Assembly: GCA_021775415.1 (NCBI GenBank)
Contig: JAJFHV010000021.1
Span: 1-64,000 of the forward strand
Direction: 5' to 3'
DNA: 64,000 bases
Source: Hyphomicrobiales bacterium
GTDB taxonomy: Bacteria; Pseudomonadota; Alphaproteobacteria; Rhizobiales; Rhizobiaceae
The translations under genes and the position numbers were made by a program. Within the stretch, counting starts at the first letter, position 1. Each line of letters opens with the position of its first letter. Below are positions 18,948 through 27,590 of this stretch, one piece after another. The notes under the pieces are model-generated. The model was not told where the DNA came from. It saw nothing but the letters and a program-made list of their open reading frames with translations, and made no database searches.

Positions 18948-19736
18948 ATGACTCAAGCCAACATCATCTGCATCAGATGGGGTGAGAAATTTCCACCCTA
19001 CTATGTAAACAGGCTGTATGCCGGAGTTGCGCGCTCTATGAGACGTCCGTTTCGCTTTGTCTGTTTTACCGAGCATGCGGAAGGTATTCGCAGCGAGGTA
19101 GAGGTGCATCCTCTCCCGGTGGTGCCGTTTGAAAACGAGATGGTTCGCGCCATGACAACCGGCAAGCGGCGTGGCGCCTGGCGCAAGGTCACGATGGTGA
19201 AACCTGGAGAAATCGGGCTGGAAGGTCCAACGCTGGTTATGGACCTTGATGTAGTGGTTACTGGCAATCTGGATGAGCTGCTGGATTACGCGCCTGGTAA
19301 AATCTGCATGGGTCGCGAATGGCGTTATCGCAACAACCCGCTTCAAAAAGTCGGCGGGCATGGTTCGGTGTACAAGTTTGAGCCGGGGAAACACGACTAT
19401 CTTTACTCCGACTTTGAGGCAGATGTGGAAGGTTCCTTGGCTTATCGCGGAGAGCAAAAATACATATCCATGACAGCTCATAAGCGCGACGAGCTGGAAT
19501 ATTTCCCGGATGGATGGATATGTTCATTCAAGCGTCAGGCCATTCCGTATGTGCCACTGAATTTTTTTGTAACACCAAATCTGCCCGAAACCTGCCGGGT
19601 GATGTGTTTTCATGGTGATCCGAAAATGGAGGAGGCGCTGGTTGGGGATGGCAGCAAAATACGCTATCGCACCAAGCCTGCGCCGTGGCTCCGCAGGCTA
19701 TGGCTTGACACGCACGAACAGGACTGGATGCCTTGA
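18948..19736 (+). CDS. Putative glycosyltransferase-like protein at the edge of the glycan island
   Basis: 262 residues without signal or membrane segment. VMDLDVVVTGNLDELL at about residues 97-112 contains a D-x-D motif in the hydrophobic context seen in GT8/GT-A nucleotide-sugar transferases. Other landmarks are the N-terminal IICIRWGEKFPPYYVNRLYAG, and FVTPNLPETCRVMCFHGDPKM near 207-227, which resembles the C-terminal HxxG metal-binding motif of GT8 enzymes. I infer a sugar transferase acting on surface glycan. It converges with the next gene, five bases apart. Confidence 0.65.
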   Translation: MTQANIICIRWGEKFPPYYVNRLYAGVARSMRRPFRFVCFTEHAEGIRSEVEVHPLPVVPFENEMVRAMTTGKRRGAWRKVTMVKPGEIGLEGPTLVMDLDVVVTGNLDELLDYAPGKICMGREWRYRNNPLQKVGGHGSVYKFEPGKHDYLYSDFEADVEGSLAYRGEQKYISMTAHKRDELEYFPDGWICSFKRQAIPYVPLNFFVTPNLPETCRVMCFHGDPKMEEALVGDGSKIRYRTKPAPWLRRLWLDTHEQDWMP

Positions 19737-19741
19737 GGTAT

Positions 19742-21076
19742 TTAAGTTTTTTGTTCGATCACGAAGAGACTCGGATACACCTGTTTGACCGATTGTTGCG
19801 TCGACACGCCCATTGCTCCATTTAGGTCGGCAAGAATATCAGTAATTTCTTCAACACTGGTGCCATCCCATTTCTGACGGGAGTAAGCCAAGGCTTTTTT
19901 GGTTCTTGGCCAATAATCTGCGATAAATTGACGGGGTGAGTATTTCAAATACTTCAGGTACGAGGGTAACTCTTTGCCCGGGAATGCAATTTTTTCAAAC
20001 TCGTCAACGACTTTTTCTGAAGCCAACTTGCCTACCAGTGAGGCGTAATACTTTTCCAGCGTTTTCTTGTTTTTTCCAAATGCAGTGCTGTCTGAAAGCA
20101 TTTTGGTAACGGTATTTTTGAGTTCTGTTTCGGTTCGTACAATCGTTGCGAAGCTCTTCATAATTTTTGACTCGTGCATATCATCTCGAGCTGGCGCATA
20201 CATGACATGTGGCTTGCTCATCAATTCTGCCTCAATACCCGTCGTACAACCATGGTGGATCATGCATTCGCATGCAAACAACCATGGTGCTACCGGTCCT
20301 TCGCTAACAATTTCGATGTTGGGATGATGACCGAGGTTGCCATTCCAGAAGTCCAAGTCGTCGCATGGATGAGGTCGAACAATTAGTTTGTAGTCGGGGA
20401 ACCAGTTCGCAATTTTTGGTAACACTTTCAGGAAACCATCCATGTTCGCCCATTCCTGCTTGGCGTGTTGCTGCATTTTTTCCGTAAAATCTTTGTAATA
20501 TTTCGTATTGCGGGTCATTTGTGTGCCCGTAAAACCTTCCCCGGCAGCATGAATAATTGTGGCAAAATTTGAATTGAAAAGGATGAATTTTCCGAAACGG
20601 TTTTTCAGTTTTTTCGTTTGCTCTTCGTGAATACCACGAAACTCCGGCCGCCAAATATCGGTTCGAGTGAGGCCGGTTGTTACAAATTTTTCGATATGGT
20701 TGGGATAACGCTTTGAAATATCTTTGCGTACATCGTCCGACAGACAAAACCAGCGTTCGGTAACATCAAGTGTTTCCTCTGCCAGTCGAATTGAGGTAAA
20801 TGCTTCCGGATTGTTGAAATAGCCGGTTGCCTCTTCATCCATTACGGTGATTGCAAATTTGTTTTTCGAGAAAAGCCTAACCTTGCGATCACCTTTGCGG
20901 CCAATGCTCTTGTCAAAAATAACTCCCTTTGGCAAAAATCTGGCAAGTCGCCGGATGACCCGATCCTGCCCCAACAAAACCTTGAATCCACGTTGCGTTG
21001 CGAGCGTGGTCAACAATAGTCGGGCGTGCAACTCCCGGTTTTTGACTTCTATTGGCATCAGTATCCATTTGGTCAT
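19742..21076 (-). CDS. Surface carbohydrate biosynthesis protein, GT-B-like
   Basis: 444 residues from ATG 21076 (MTKWILMPIEVKNREL); the 18 codons upstream in frame begin with GTG and look non-coding. It resembles the family named surface carbohydrate biosynthesis protein (TIGR04396-like, from memory). The C-terminal half has IHHGCTTGIEAELMSKP (about 288-304), the sugar- or phosphate-binding signature seen in CDP-glycerol/poly-phosphate transferases and GT-B enzymes. The role is probably transfer or modification of a surface sugar, perhaps a nonulosonate. No ribosome-binding site was obvious. Confidence 0.72.
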   Translation of the reverse strand: MTKWILMPIEVKNRELHARLLLTTLATQRGFKVLLGQDRVIRRLARFLPKGVIFDKSIGRKGDRKVRLFSKNKFAITVMDEEATGYFNNPEAFTSIRLAEETLDVTERWFCLSDDVRKDISKRYPNHIEKFVTTGLTRTDIWRPEFRGIHEEQTKKLKNRFGKFILFNSNFATIIHAAGEGFTGTQMTRNTKYYKDFTEKMQQHAKQEWANMDGFLKVLPKIANWFPDYKLIVRPHPCDDLDFWNGNLGHHPNIEIVSEGPVAPWLFACECMIHHGCTTGIEAELMSKPHVMYAPARDDMHESKIMKSFATIVRTETELKNTVTKMLSDSTAFGKNKKTLEKYYASLVGKLASEKVVDEFEKIAFPGKELPSYLKYLKYSPRQFIADYWPRTKKALAYSRQKWDGTSVEEITDILADLNGAMGVSTQQSVKQVYPSLFVIEQKT

Positions 21077-21281
21077 GGGCGCAGGCAATTTCGTTCTACA
21101 GATTAGGGTTTGGTGGAGGTCATCGTGCACTAGGCAGTCATGCCTATCATATGGGTTGGGATTATGGGAGTCTATCGGTGGATAGGAAAGGTTGGTAAAT
21201 GGCCGAGACGGCGTTGATGAATCGCCGAATGAAGGATAGAAATTTTTTCACCGAACCGGTTCGCAGGATGCAAAAGCACAG

Positions 21282-21827
21282 ATGATGAGCAAAATTGACA
21301 AAGACAGAATTTTTGAAACAGCAGATGAACGCGTTTTCCTCAAGATTTTGTCTGAGGAAGATGTGAGCCCCGTATACGTGGATTGGCTCAACAATTATGA
21401 AGTTGTAAAATATACAGAGCAAAGACACCTAAATCATACACTTAAAAGTGTCGCTAAATTTGTAAGTGAAAAATATCATTCAGAGTCTGAATTCCTATTT
21501 GGGATTTATTACAACAACAATCATGTGGGCAACATAAAGATCGGGCCTATAAATTTTTTTCACAAACATTCAGAAATTAGTTTTTTTATAGGCGACAAGC
21601 ACTGTTGGGGAAAAGGGATTATTACAACTGCGATTGGCAGCATAGTGAATATTGCATTCAATATTCTAGATGTGGAGCGGTTAACTGCGTCAACATATGA
21701 GGACAACAAAGCTTCCATGAATGCCCTATTGAAGAATGAATTTGTCACAGAAGGTCGACGAATTAAACATATGATTTTGGAGGGAGAGCGGACCGACATC
21801 ATTCCGCTTGCAAGACTTCGGGACTAA
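21282..21827 (+). CDS. GNAT acetyltransferase, RimJ/PseH-like
   Basis: 181 residues of a GNAT fold: VFLKILSEEDVSPVYVDWLN at the start, the acetyl-CoA loop region around GDKHCWGKGIITTAIG (about 104-119), and a C-terminal LDVERLTASTYEDNKASMNALLKNEF typical of the RimJ/RimL subgroup. PseH, which acetylates the 4-amino group of the UDP-sugar in pseudaminate synthesis, is of similar size and fold, so PseH is a reasonable guess in this island; it is not proven. The DNA is strikingly AT-rich (16 G/C of 60 at 21421-21480), a sign of transfer. It converges with the FemAB-like gene, eight bases apart. Confidence 0.78.
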   Translation: MMSKIDKDRIFETADERVFLKILSEEDVSPVYVDWLNNYEVVKYTEQRHLNHTLKSVAKFVSEKYHSESEFLFGIYYNNNHVGNIKIGPINFFHKHSEISFFIGDKHCWGKGIITTAIGSIVNIAFNILDVERLTASTYEDNKASMNALLKNEFVTEGRRIKHMILEGERTDIIPLARLRD

Positions 21828-21835
21828 TCCAAATT

Positions 21836-22798
21836 TCAGCTCGAGTTGGTATAATCGACTTCAAAATACAATACTGGTTTTGCACCCAGCGAGTGTTTGA
21901 AATATGCCCTTTGTGGCGAATTAGCACCGTTGAAATCGATCGCTCTCCCACCCAGCTCCATGACAGTATCGACGATATAAAAATATAAAAGTGTACCACC
22001 ATACCGAGTGTCGCCAACTCCAACAATTGGCACATGCCAGGTGTCGTCATAATCTTTGAAAATCAGGGTCGCAGCGACAGCCCGATCATTTTGATCATAC
22101 ACCTCCAACACAATACCAAGGTCGTTTTTCAACAAATAGTCGCAATACCACCGAAAACATGAAATTTCAATTTGACTAACGGATTTGTTCTGTTTGTCAA
22201 AAGTCATTTCGTATAGCGCCAAGAGTGCCCCGGAATCGGTGGTTTTTCGGACCCCAAGTTCTTCACGCGATATTGCATATCCTTCCTCTTGCCGCCTCGC
22301 ACTGCGTGCTTGCGCACGAACTTCATCGCGGGTGAGGTTAATCACTTCAAGCACTGCGGTGTAGCGAGGATTTATGCTGCAGCGGGGCAGGGTTTTATGG
22401 TGATAGTGCACCCAGTCAAATCCCCGAACATCAGTAATTGTGGGGTTTAGCGAAAATGAGAACTGATCTTCATGCTGCGCCAATTGGGTTAGCGCTTCCT
22501 CGGAGAGTTCGATCTCGTATTGGGTTAATTTACTGGCAGAGGATCTGTATATTTCATCAAAGAATATTGGCCCCTGATAATAGCACCAGGGCAGGGAACT
22601 TCCGCCAAACCGGGAAGCATCAATTATCGGAAGACCCGCAACACACACACCCTTTTTGAACAGGCCGTAATAACGAACGGGTACCTCAAAAATATCGAGG
22701 AATTTCCGATCCAGGAATCTGGTTTTTTGCGGCGAACGCGCAAGGAGCCGGTCCCAAACCGTCAGATCTTCCAGTTGTTCAAGATCGCCGATTTTCAT
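21836..22798 (-). CDS. FemAB/GNAT-like acyltransferase of the glycan island
   Basis: 320 residues. The C-terminal half has the FemAB/BioF2-type GNAT pattern: ALYEMTFDKQNKS near 210, then alternating strands (GIVLEVYDQNDRAVAATLIFKD), the GDTRYGGTLLYFYIV segment, and IDFNGANSPQRAYFKHSLGA near 290-309. Such proteins add amino acids or acyl groups to sugars, peptidoglycan or lipids, sometimes from aminoacyl-tRNA. Its start overlaps the flavoprotein stop by four bases, so it is translationally coupled as the last gene of a three-gene operon (methyltransferase, flavoprotein, this). Confidence 0.72.
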   Translation of the reverse strand: MKIGDLEQLEDLTVWDRLLARSPQKTRFLDRKFLDIFEVPVRYYGLFKKGVCVAGLPIIDASRFGGSSLPWCYYQGPIFFDEIYRSSASKLTQYEIELSEEALTQLAQHEDQFSFSLNPTITDVRGFDWVHYHHKTLPRCSINPRYTAVLEVINLTRDEVRAQARSARRQEEGYAISREELGVRKTTDSGALLALYEMTFDKQNKSVSQIEISCFRWYCDYLLKNDLGIVLEVYDQNDRAVAATLIFKDYDDTWHVPIVGVGDTRYGGTLLYFYIVDTVMELGGRAIDFNGANSPQRAYFKHSLGAKPVLYFEVDYTNSS

Positions 22799-24144
22799 TC
22801 GATTATGTTGAGTTGACGCAAATCATCCATCGCACTTTTGCGAGTCAGAGTTAGGGCATCTGGGATAACAAAGTCAGCCCCAAACCTGGTTTTTATCTCA
22901 TCACGGAATTGGCTGACAGCGGCTTCCATCCCTATTTTGGGAGCTTTGTAGGTCGACGGGATCCGAAATGACTTCGCAGTTTTAAATGAGTCGCAAGATA
23001 AATTGCCGGCTTCAACTGTTTCATTGAAGATTTTATGCTGGTCTTTCTCTGGATTTTCCCATTCTTCAGAATCTCGATCTATCGGTTGTTCGACACAGAT
23101 GACACCGAGGCCGTCTTCGTCGACACAGCCCATGTAATTACAGAAGTTGGTCATTCTGGCGGACAGGTGATTTTCTTCGTAATCGACCATGTAATAGGCT
23201 TGGTCAACGCTGTCGGCCGGCACTACATAACAATGAAAAATTTCAGGAAGGATGTGGGTAAGGTCCAATATATCGCGGGTGCCAAGCAGGGATGCTTCTG
23301 AATCGCGTATGTCGCAACCCATGAACACCTTTCCATAGTTTAGGCCGCCATTTGTGGTGGTGGCGCACTTTTTGTCAGAACCATAATCTTCAATGCTGGT
23401 TTCAGTCAGAATATCAACATTGACTCGGAGCAGAGCCTGCTCAAGTGCTACTCGCACGGTTTCAAGGCTAGTGCCTTTGGGATACAGATTATAGCGAACC
23501 TCTCCTACCTGCACTTTTTGTGCCGCCAGGAATTCATCAATCATCGGTGACTTTTTCAGGTTCAGCGATGTCTCCTGATCGAACAGAAGCTTGCGTCCAA
23601 GAAATGTAACTAGTGTAGCTGCGGAGACGCTCAAATCTTCGGGTTGTGAACGCAAAAACTTCCGGCACATCCCGGACAATTGTGTTTTAAGCTGCTCACC
23701 ACCATCATAAGCAATGTAATCCGCCAGACTATTGATTGAATTTGCTTGTGAGACCTCTTCGCTGTTTCTCCCCATCTGTGCACCCAATCGGTCGTCAAAG
23801 ACTGATTTGGCAAATTTATCACCATAATTGCGCCAATCAGGAATCGCAAATCCGTCTGTTTTCTTGCCGTTTAGATAGGAGCTATAGGAGAATCCGATAT
23901 CATCAAGAATATCTGAACCGATCATTTCGTTGAAAAAATCGAGGTCACGTTTTTCAAAATTATCGAAAAACTGTGGGCCCTTGTCTATCCAGTAGTCCCC
24001 CCATTTGATTGGTGACATGAAACCGCCAATGGTTTTTCCTTGCTCAACCAGAGCGACGCTTTGACCTGATCTGGCAAGTCCATAGGCTGCGATAATTGAG
24101 CGAAACCCTCCGCCAACTACGAGCCAATCGTACGATTTACGCAT
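22795..24144 (-). CDS. FAD-dependent oxidoreductase/NAD(P)-binding Rossmann protein
   Basis: 449 residues. The N-terminus KSYDWLVVGGGFRSIIAAYG is a dinucleotide-binding strand-turn-helix, but the usual GxGxxG reads GGGFRS, losing the last glycine. It continues SVALVEQGKTIGGFMSP with the acidic ribose-binding residue (E34) and the second FAD contact. The layout resembles amine oxidase or protoporphyrinogen oxidase-like flavoproteins, also UDP-galactopyranose mutase. Reaction unknown; in this island it might oxidise or rearrange a sugar. It overlaps the upstream methyltransferase by eight bases and the downstream acyltransferase by four. Confidence 0.7.
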   Translation of the reverse strand: MRKSYDWLVVGGGFRSIIAAYGLARSGQSVALVEQGKTIGGFMSPIKWGDYWIDKGPQFFDNFEKRDLDFFNEMIGSDILDDIGFSYSSYLNGKKTDGFAIPDWRNYGDKFAKSVFDDRLGAQMGRNSEEVSQANSINSLADYIAYDGGEQLKTQLSGMCRKFLRSQPEDLSVSAATLVTFLGRKLLFDQETSLNLKKSPMIDEFLAAQKVQVGEVRYNLYPKGTSLETVRVALEQALLRVNVDILTETSIEDYGSDKKCATTTNGGLNYGKVFMGCDIRDSEASLLGTRDILDLTHILPEIFHCYVVPADSVDQAYYMVDYEENHLSARMTNFCNYMGCVDEDGLGVICVEQPIDRDSEEWENPEKDQHKIFNETVEAGNLSCDSFKTAKSFRIPSTYKAPKIGMEAAVSQFRDEIKTRFGADFVIPDALTLTRKSAMDDLRQLNIIE

Positions 24145-24793
24145 ATTTCAACTCTACTATCCAACTGCTGTGATCATGTTCTGTTTTCATATCCAAATCG
24201 CTGATACGACGAACGTTTTCGATAATATAACCCGTAAAGACTTCAGGTAAATCTTCATGTTTGAAAAACGCGGTTGAACCGAGTTCCTTGAAAATTCCAC
24301 CGCTGAATTCACTCCAACTGCCGTCGGCTTGTTCGCGTCCAAGTTTGCGGCCGGAATTGTCCCAATTGAAACCCTGCCAAAATAGGGATGCACCTGGTGC
24401 AAGATGATTTTGGAGCATTTTGTAGAAATCTTTTGTCATGTTTTTTGAAGAATGCGTGGTGCTGCAGCGGTCAATAGCCAGGTCGAACTTCCTTCCCTGG
24501 GGTTTAAAGGACGCAAAATCGCTGACCTGGTAGGAGATGTTTGGATGCGGGAACAGCTGTTTTGCATGGGCAATGCTGGATTCGCTGAAATCCATCGAAA
24601 CAACTTCGATGCCAAACCCGGCGAGAAAATTGCTGTGCACACCTGAACCACATCCCACATCGAGTGCGCGCAATCCTTTTCCCCCATTTTTCCCCCATCG
24701 CCTCATGTAATAGGATATGACGTCTGGGAACGGATACATATTAAGCTGTCCAGCCTGGGCGTAAATAGATTCCCAAGGTGTTTGATTGTTCAT
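24137..24793 (-). CDS. SAM-dependent class I methyltransferase, glycan island
   Basis: 218 residues. Motif I is ALDVGCGSGVHSNFLAG (about 43-59), the acidic ribose contact is D68 in VVSMDFSESS, and motif II/III are FDLAIDRCSTTH and LAPGASLFWQGFNW. It is the first gene of a tightly overlapping operon running leftwards with the flavoprotein and the FemAB-like gene. It most likely methylates a sugar, amino group or lipid carrier intermediate of surface glycan; no target can be read from the sequence. The 144 bases upstream, up to the aminopeptidase-like gene, must hold its promoter. Confidence 0.8.
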   Translation of the reverse strand: MNNQTPWESIYAQAGQLNMYPFPDVISYYMRRWGKNGGKGLRALDVGCGSGVHSNFLAGFGIEVVSMDFSESSIAHAKQLFPHPNISYQVSDFASFKPQGRKFDLAIDRCSTTHSSKNMTKDFYKMLQNHLAPGASLFWQGFNWDNSGRKLGREQADGSWSEFSGGIFKELGSTAFFKHEDLPEVFTGYIIENVRRISDLDMKTEHDHSSWIVELKYA

Positions 24794-24937
24794 TTGGTAT
24801 CTTTCAACTTGCTAACGGGCTATCCGCACAATAGCATGTAGTTTCTTGGGAGCGGATTTGATCAAAAAATCACCTGCTTATACCCAATGTGTATTTCACC
24901 TTCAATTGCGCCTTTTGTCCGAGTTTTCCGGTAAGAT

Positions 24938-26269
24938 TCAGTTTAAGGAATCAGAAATTTCAATCAAACCTTCAGCAATCAACGGCCCTAGAATTTCCTG
25001 CAACAGATGAAATGGTTCGCCAACCAATTCCGAAATATCAAACAGGGAATTTTCCCCATCGCAATAGGAGATGAGGCTCATCATAGTACGTACGCGGTTG
25101 TTTGAACCCTTGGTGCTGATTGAGGGGTAAAGTCCTCTTTTGCCTAGCTGAGGTTCGCACAGAACGGTGATCTTTGGAATAAAATCATTTTCGAGTATCT
25201 CGATTGCCTGTCTGAGTGCAGAAAAACCGCCCTGCAACCCTGATGGTGTGACAAATGTCAGATCATCTTTCGATGTATGATATTCAGGATAGATACCATA
25301 TTTGCTCCGCATGATAGTTGCGATTGGCAGATCAACACCTGGTGAACAATACTGGCGTTCATCGCTGCCGCGGTCCAGCCAGTTGTATCTGGCAAACTCA
25401 GGGTCGATATGATGCAGAACATGTTTGGCAACTCGGTCCGATAGCGTATTTCCGTCTCGAGACGGTAGATAGGAGTAAGCACGATCGTCCCCGATACAGG
25501 TTAAATTGAAACCCGCATGGGTATGCTTTTTCATGTGATCCAGATTTTTGCTTAGATAGACGATTGATCCGATCGTCTCGGGAATAAATATAATTCGATA
25601 GGTGAATTTCCGATTCCCCAATGTCATCAACCAAAGCGCGAGTGCCGTTGCAACGACCGGTCCGGATAGCTCATTGTTAGCCATCGAGGGGTGGCAGATA
25701 TAGGTTGAGAGGAACACTTCCCGGTTTGTTTCGCCGGGCAAAATCAACTCAGCATAGTTCAAAACGCCAGGCTTCAGTTCTGATTTGATGACTGCGTGAT
25801 ATTTTCCTGCATTTAGTGTTTTGCGTTGGTCGTCAGTGATGCAAAAACCCCAATTTCGCGAGTAATAGGAAGTGATGTAGGGAATAGCATCAGGCTGATC
25901 CGGCAGGGAGTGCAGGTGTTTTTGAAGTGCATCCAACTCAAGCCAGGTATCAATCGGCTCGGAGTACCCCATCACATGAAGGTTGTTGTTTGCGAAATCG
26001 ACAATTCGGTTGCCTGCCTCGTCTTCCAGATAGGCGGCGATGATTGTCCATTCATCGGGCACAGCCCAGTCAAAAGCGGTTGAGCCGCTCGCGACTGAAT
26101 GCGTCTTTAATTCAGGCAGAATTCCTTCAAGAACTGTGATTGTTTCGCGAGTTCCAGGGCCGGTCAGACTCCGACAAATCGGGAACAATTGGTGCGCAAG
26201 CTGGTGACAATACTCCCCCACTCCATGATCAGGATTGTCGGGATCAGAAAAGAGCGTGCTTTCGTTCAT
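24938..26269 (-). CDS. DUF4910/DUF2172-type aminopeptidase-like protein with C-terminal winged helix
   Basis: 443 residues resembling the aminopeptidase-like proteins found in polysaccharide loci. The M28-type metal ligands appear kept: H193 in ICHPSMANNELSG with E200 nearby, E231 in IPETIGS, D304/E305 in RGSDERQY, and H331 in EYHTSKDDL. A small inserted beta domain spans roughly 60-165, and the last 60 residues (ELVGEPFHLLQEILGPLIAEGLIEI) look like a winged helix. I infer a metal-dependent amide hydrolase, perhaps removing an acyl or aminoacyl group from a glycan precursor; no signal peptide, so cytoplasmic. It is the last gene of the pseI-pseB operon, 16 bases after a small frame. Confidence 0.8.
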   Translation of the reverse strand: MNESTLFSDPDNPDHGVGEYCHQLAHQLFPICRSLTGPGTRETITVLEGILPELKTHSVASGSTAFDWAVPDEWTIIAAYLEDEAGNRIVDFANNNLHVMGYSEPIDTWLELDALQKHLHSLPDQPDAIPYITSYYSRNWGFCITDDQRKTLNAGKYHAVIKSELKPGVLNYAELILPGETNREVFLSTYICHPSMANNELSGPVVATALALWLMTLGNRKFTYRIIFIPETIGSIVYLSKNLDHMKKHTHAGFNLTCIGDDRAYSYLPSRDGNTLSDRVAKHVLHHIDPEFARYNWLDRGSDERQYCSPGVDLPIATIMRSKYGIYPEYHTSKDDLTFVTPSGLQGGFSALRQAIEILENDFIPKITVLCEPQLGKRGLYPSISTKGSNNRVRTMMSLISYCDGENSLFDISELVGEPFHLLQEILGPLIAEGLIEISDSLN

Positions 26270-26285
26270 CGAGATTGGTCCATGG

Positions 26286-26492
26286 CTATGTAGAAGATCG
26301 GCTTAATCCGAATTCAATTTTTGTTGTCTTGATTGAGCGGGTCGGTTTGATAATTTCCAAACTCCTGGCAGGCAGTTTCGGATCCACATAACCGCCTGGA
26401 TTTTCTGGATGCAGGAACATTGCACAGTACCGAACCTTCGATGGTGATATGCTGATGTTTTCGGGATGTGCCCGTAGGCCTACGTGTACCAT
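26286..26492 (-). CDS. Small hypothetical protein between pseB and the aminopeptidase-like gene
   Basis: 68 residues, start ATG 26492, with no strong ribosome-binding site. It fills the 249-base gap between pseB and the aminopeptidase-like gene, ending 16 bases before the latter, so position favours a real gene. Composition is protein-like with a Pro-rich centre (MFLHPENPGGYV, then KLPARSLEIIKPTRSIKTTK). In the same frame eleven sense codons lie between an upstream stop and the ATG. I recognise no family. It may be a remnant of a longer gene lost from the locus. The competing frame 26314-26547 overlaps pseB and looks like a shadow. Confidence 0.4.
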   Translation of the reverse strand: MVHVGLRAHPENISISPSKVRYCAMFLHPENPGGYVDPKLPARSLEIIKPTRSIKTTKIEFGLSRSST

Positions 26493-26518
26493 TTGAATAC
26501 CAAGAACCCTGAAGCGTT

Positions 26519-27523
26519 CTACCCGTTATCCACCACTTCCTCATCAATCAATTTGCGTAGTTGCGTGACGGATAGAAATTCCCCATTGGTTCCGCTGTCA
26601 TAAGAAAAACCTGGAGGTACACATTCGCAACCACTCTTCTTGCAATACTCGGTTAAGACTTGTGGTTCAGCTGGTGGCAAGATTGCGTAATATTCTCCAA
26701 GATCTACGGTGTGATAGCTATCACTTGAGGTGATCATTTCTTCATGCAGTTTTTCGCCGGGTCTTATACCGGTTATTTTCTGTTGGCACTCGGGTCCTAT
26801 CGCTTCTGCCAGATCCTTAATCCGATAAGACGGGATTTTTGGCACAAAGATTTCGCTGCCTTCGGCATTTTTGAGTGCCCAAATTACCATTTTTACGCCG
26901 TCCTGCAGTGAGATGTTGAACCGGGTCATTTCAGGATCGGTTATCGGCAACACTCCTGATTTTCTCTTTTCAATAAACAGCGGAACAACCGAACCTCTAC
27001 TTCCCATCACATTGCCATATCGAACGACGCTAAATCTTAAATCCCTACTACCGGTAATGTTGTTGGCGGCGACAAACAGCTTATCCGCACAAAGTTTGGT
27101 GGCTCCATATAGATTGATTGGTGCAGCCGCCTTGTCGGTTGAAAGCGCGATTACGCGTTTAACGTTTGAGTTAAGGCATGCCTCGATAAGATTTTGGGAG
27201 CCGAGAATATTAGTCTTGATGAATTCAAATGGGTTGTATTCTGCTGCCGGGACTTGTTTCAGGGCGGCTGCGTGGACGACTATATCGATATCTTCCAGCG
27301 CACGTTCCAATCTTTGCTGATCTCGGATATCGCCAAGAAAATATCTAATACCGGAGTATTCGGACGACGAAAATTTGTTGCTCATTTCATACTGTTTGAG
27401 CTCATCGCGCGAATAAATCACCAAGCGTTTGATTTTTGGATAGCTTGTAAGCACCTCCTTTACGAATGCCTTGCCAAACGAACCGGTGCCACCGGTTATA
27501 AGTACTGATGCGTCATTCAACAC
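26519..27523 (-). CDS. pseB: UDP-N-acetylglucosamine 4,6-dehydratase (inverting), PseB
   Basis: 334 residues of an extended short-chain dehydrogenase. NADP binding is TGGTGSFGKAFV (10-21). The catalytic set D130-K131 (STDKAA) and Y139-x3-K143 (YGATK) matches the PseB/FlaA1 pattern, where Asp and Lys replace part of the usual Ser-Tyr-Lys triad. It converts UDP-GlcNAc to the 4-keto-6-deoxy-L-altro sugar, first step of pseudaminic acid synthesis. The product feeds PseC, encoded in this island at 34111. It follows pseI in a leftward operon with a 67-base gap. Confidence 0.93.
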   Translation of the reverse strand: MLNDASVLITGGTGSFGKAFVKEVLTSYPKIKRLVIYSRDELKQYEMSNKFSSSEYSGIRYFLGDIRDQQRLERALEDIDIVVHAAALKQVPAAEYNPFEFIKTNILGSQNLIEACLNSNVKRVIALSTDKAAAPINLYGATKLCADKLFVAANNITGSRDLRFSVVRYGNVMGSRGSVVPLFIEKRKSGVLPITDPEMTRFNISLQDGVKMVIWALKNAEGSEIFVPKIPSYRIKDLAEAIGPECQQKITGIRPGEKLHEEMITSSDSYHTVDLGEYYAILPPAEPQVLTEYCKKSGCECVPPGFSYDSGTNGEFLSVTQLRKLIDEEVVDNG

Positions 27524-27590
27524 GCGAATTTTCCTTTTTGAGTGACATTGCAGTTTTGACTGTGAACGTCCAGATTATAATATTGCGGTT

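Noticed and set aside
26314-26547. 77-residue reverse frame overlapping the end of pseB
   Set aside because: It overlaps pseB and the better-placed 26286-26492 frame, and looks like a shadow.
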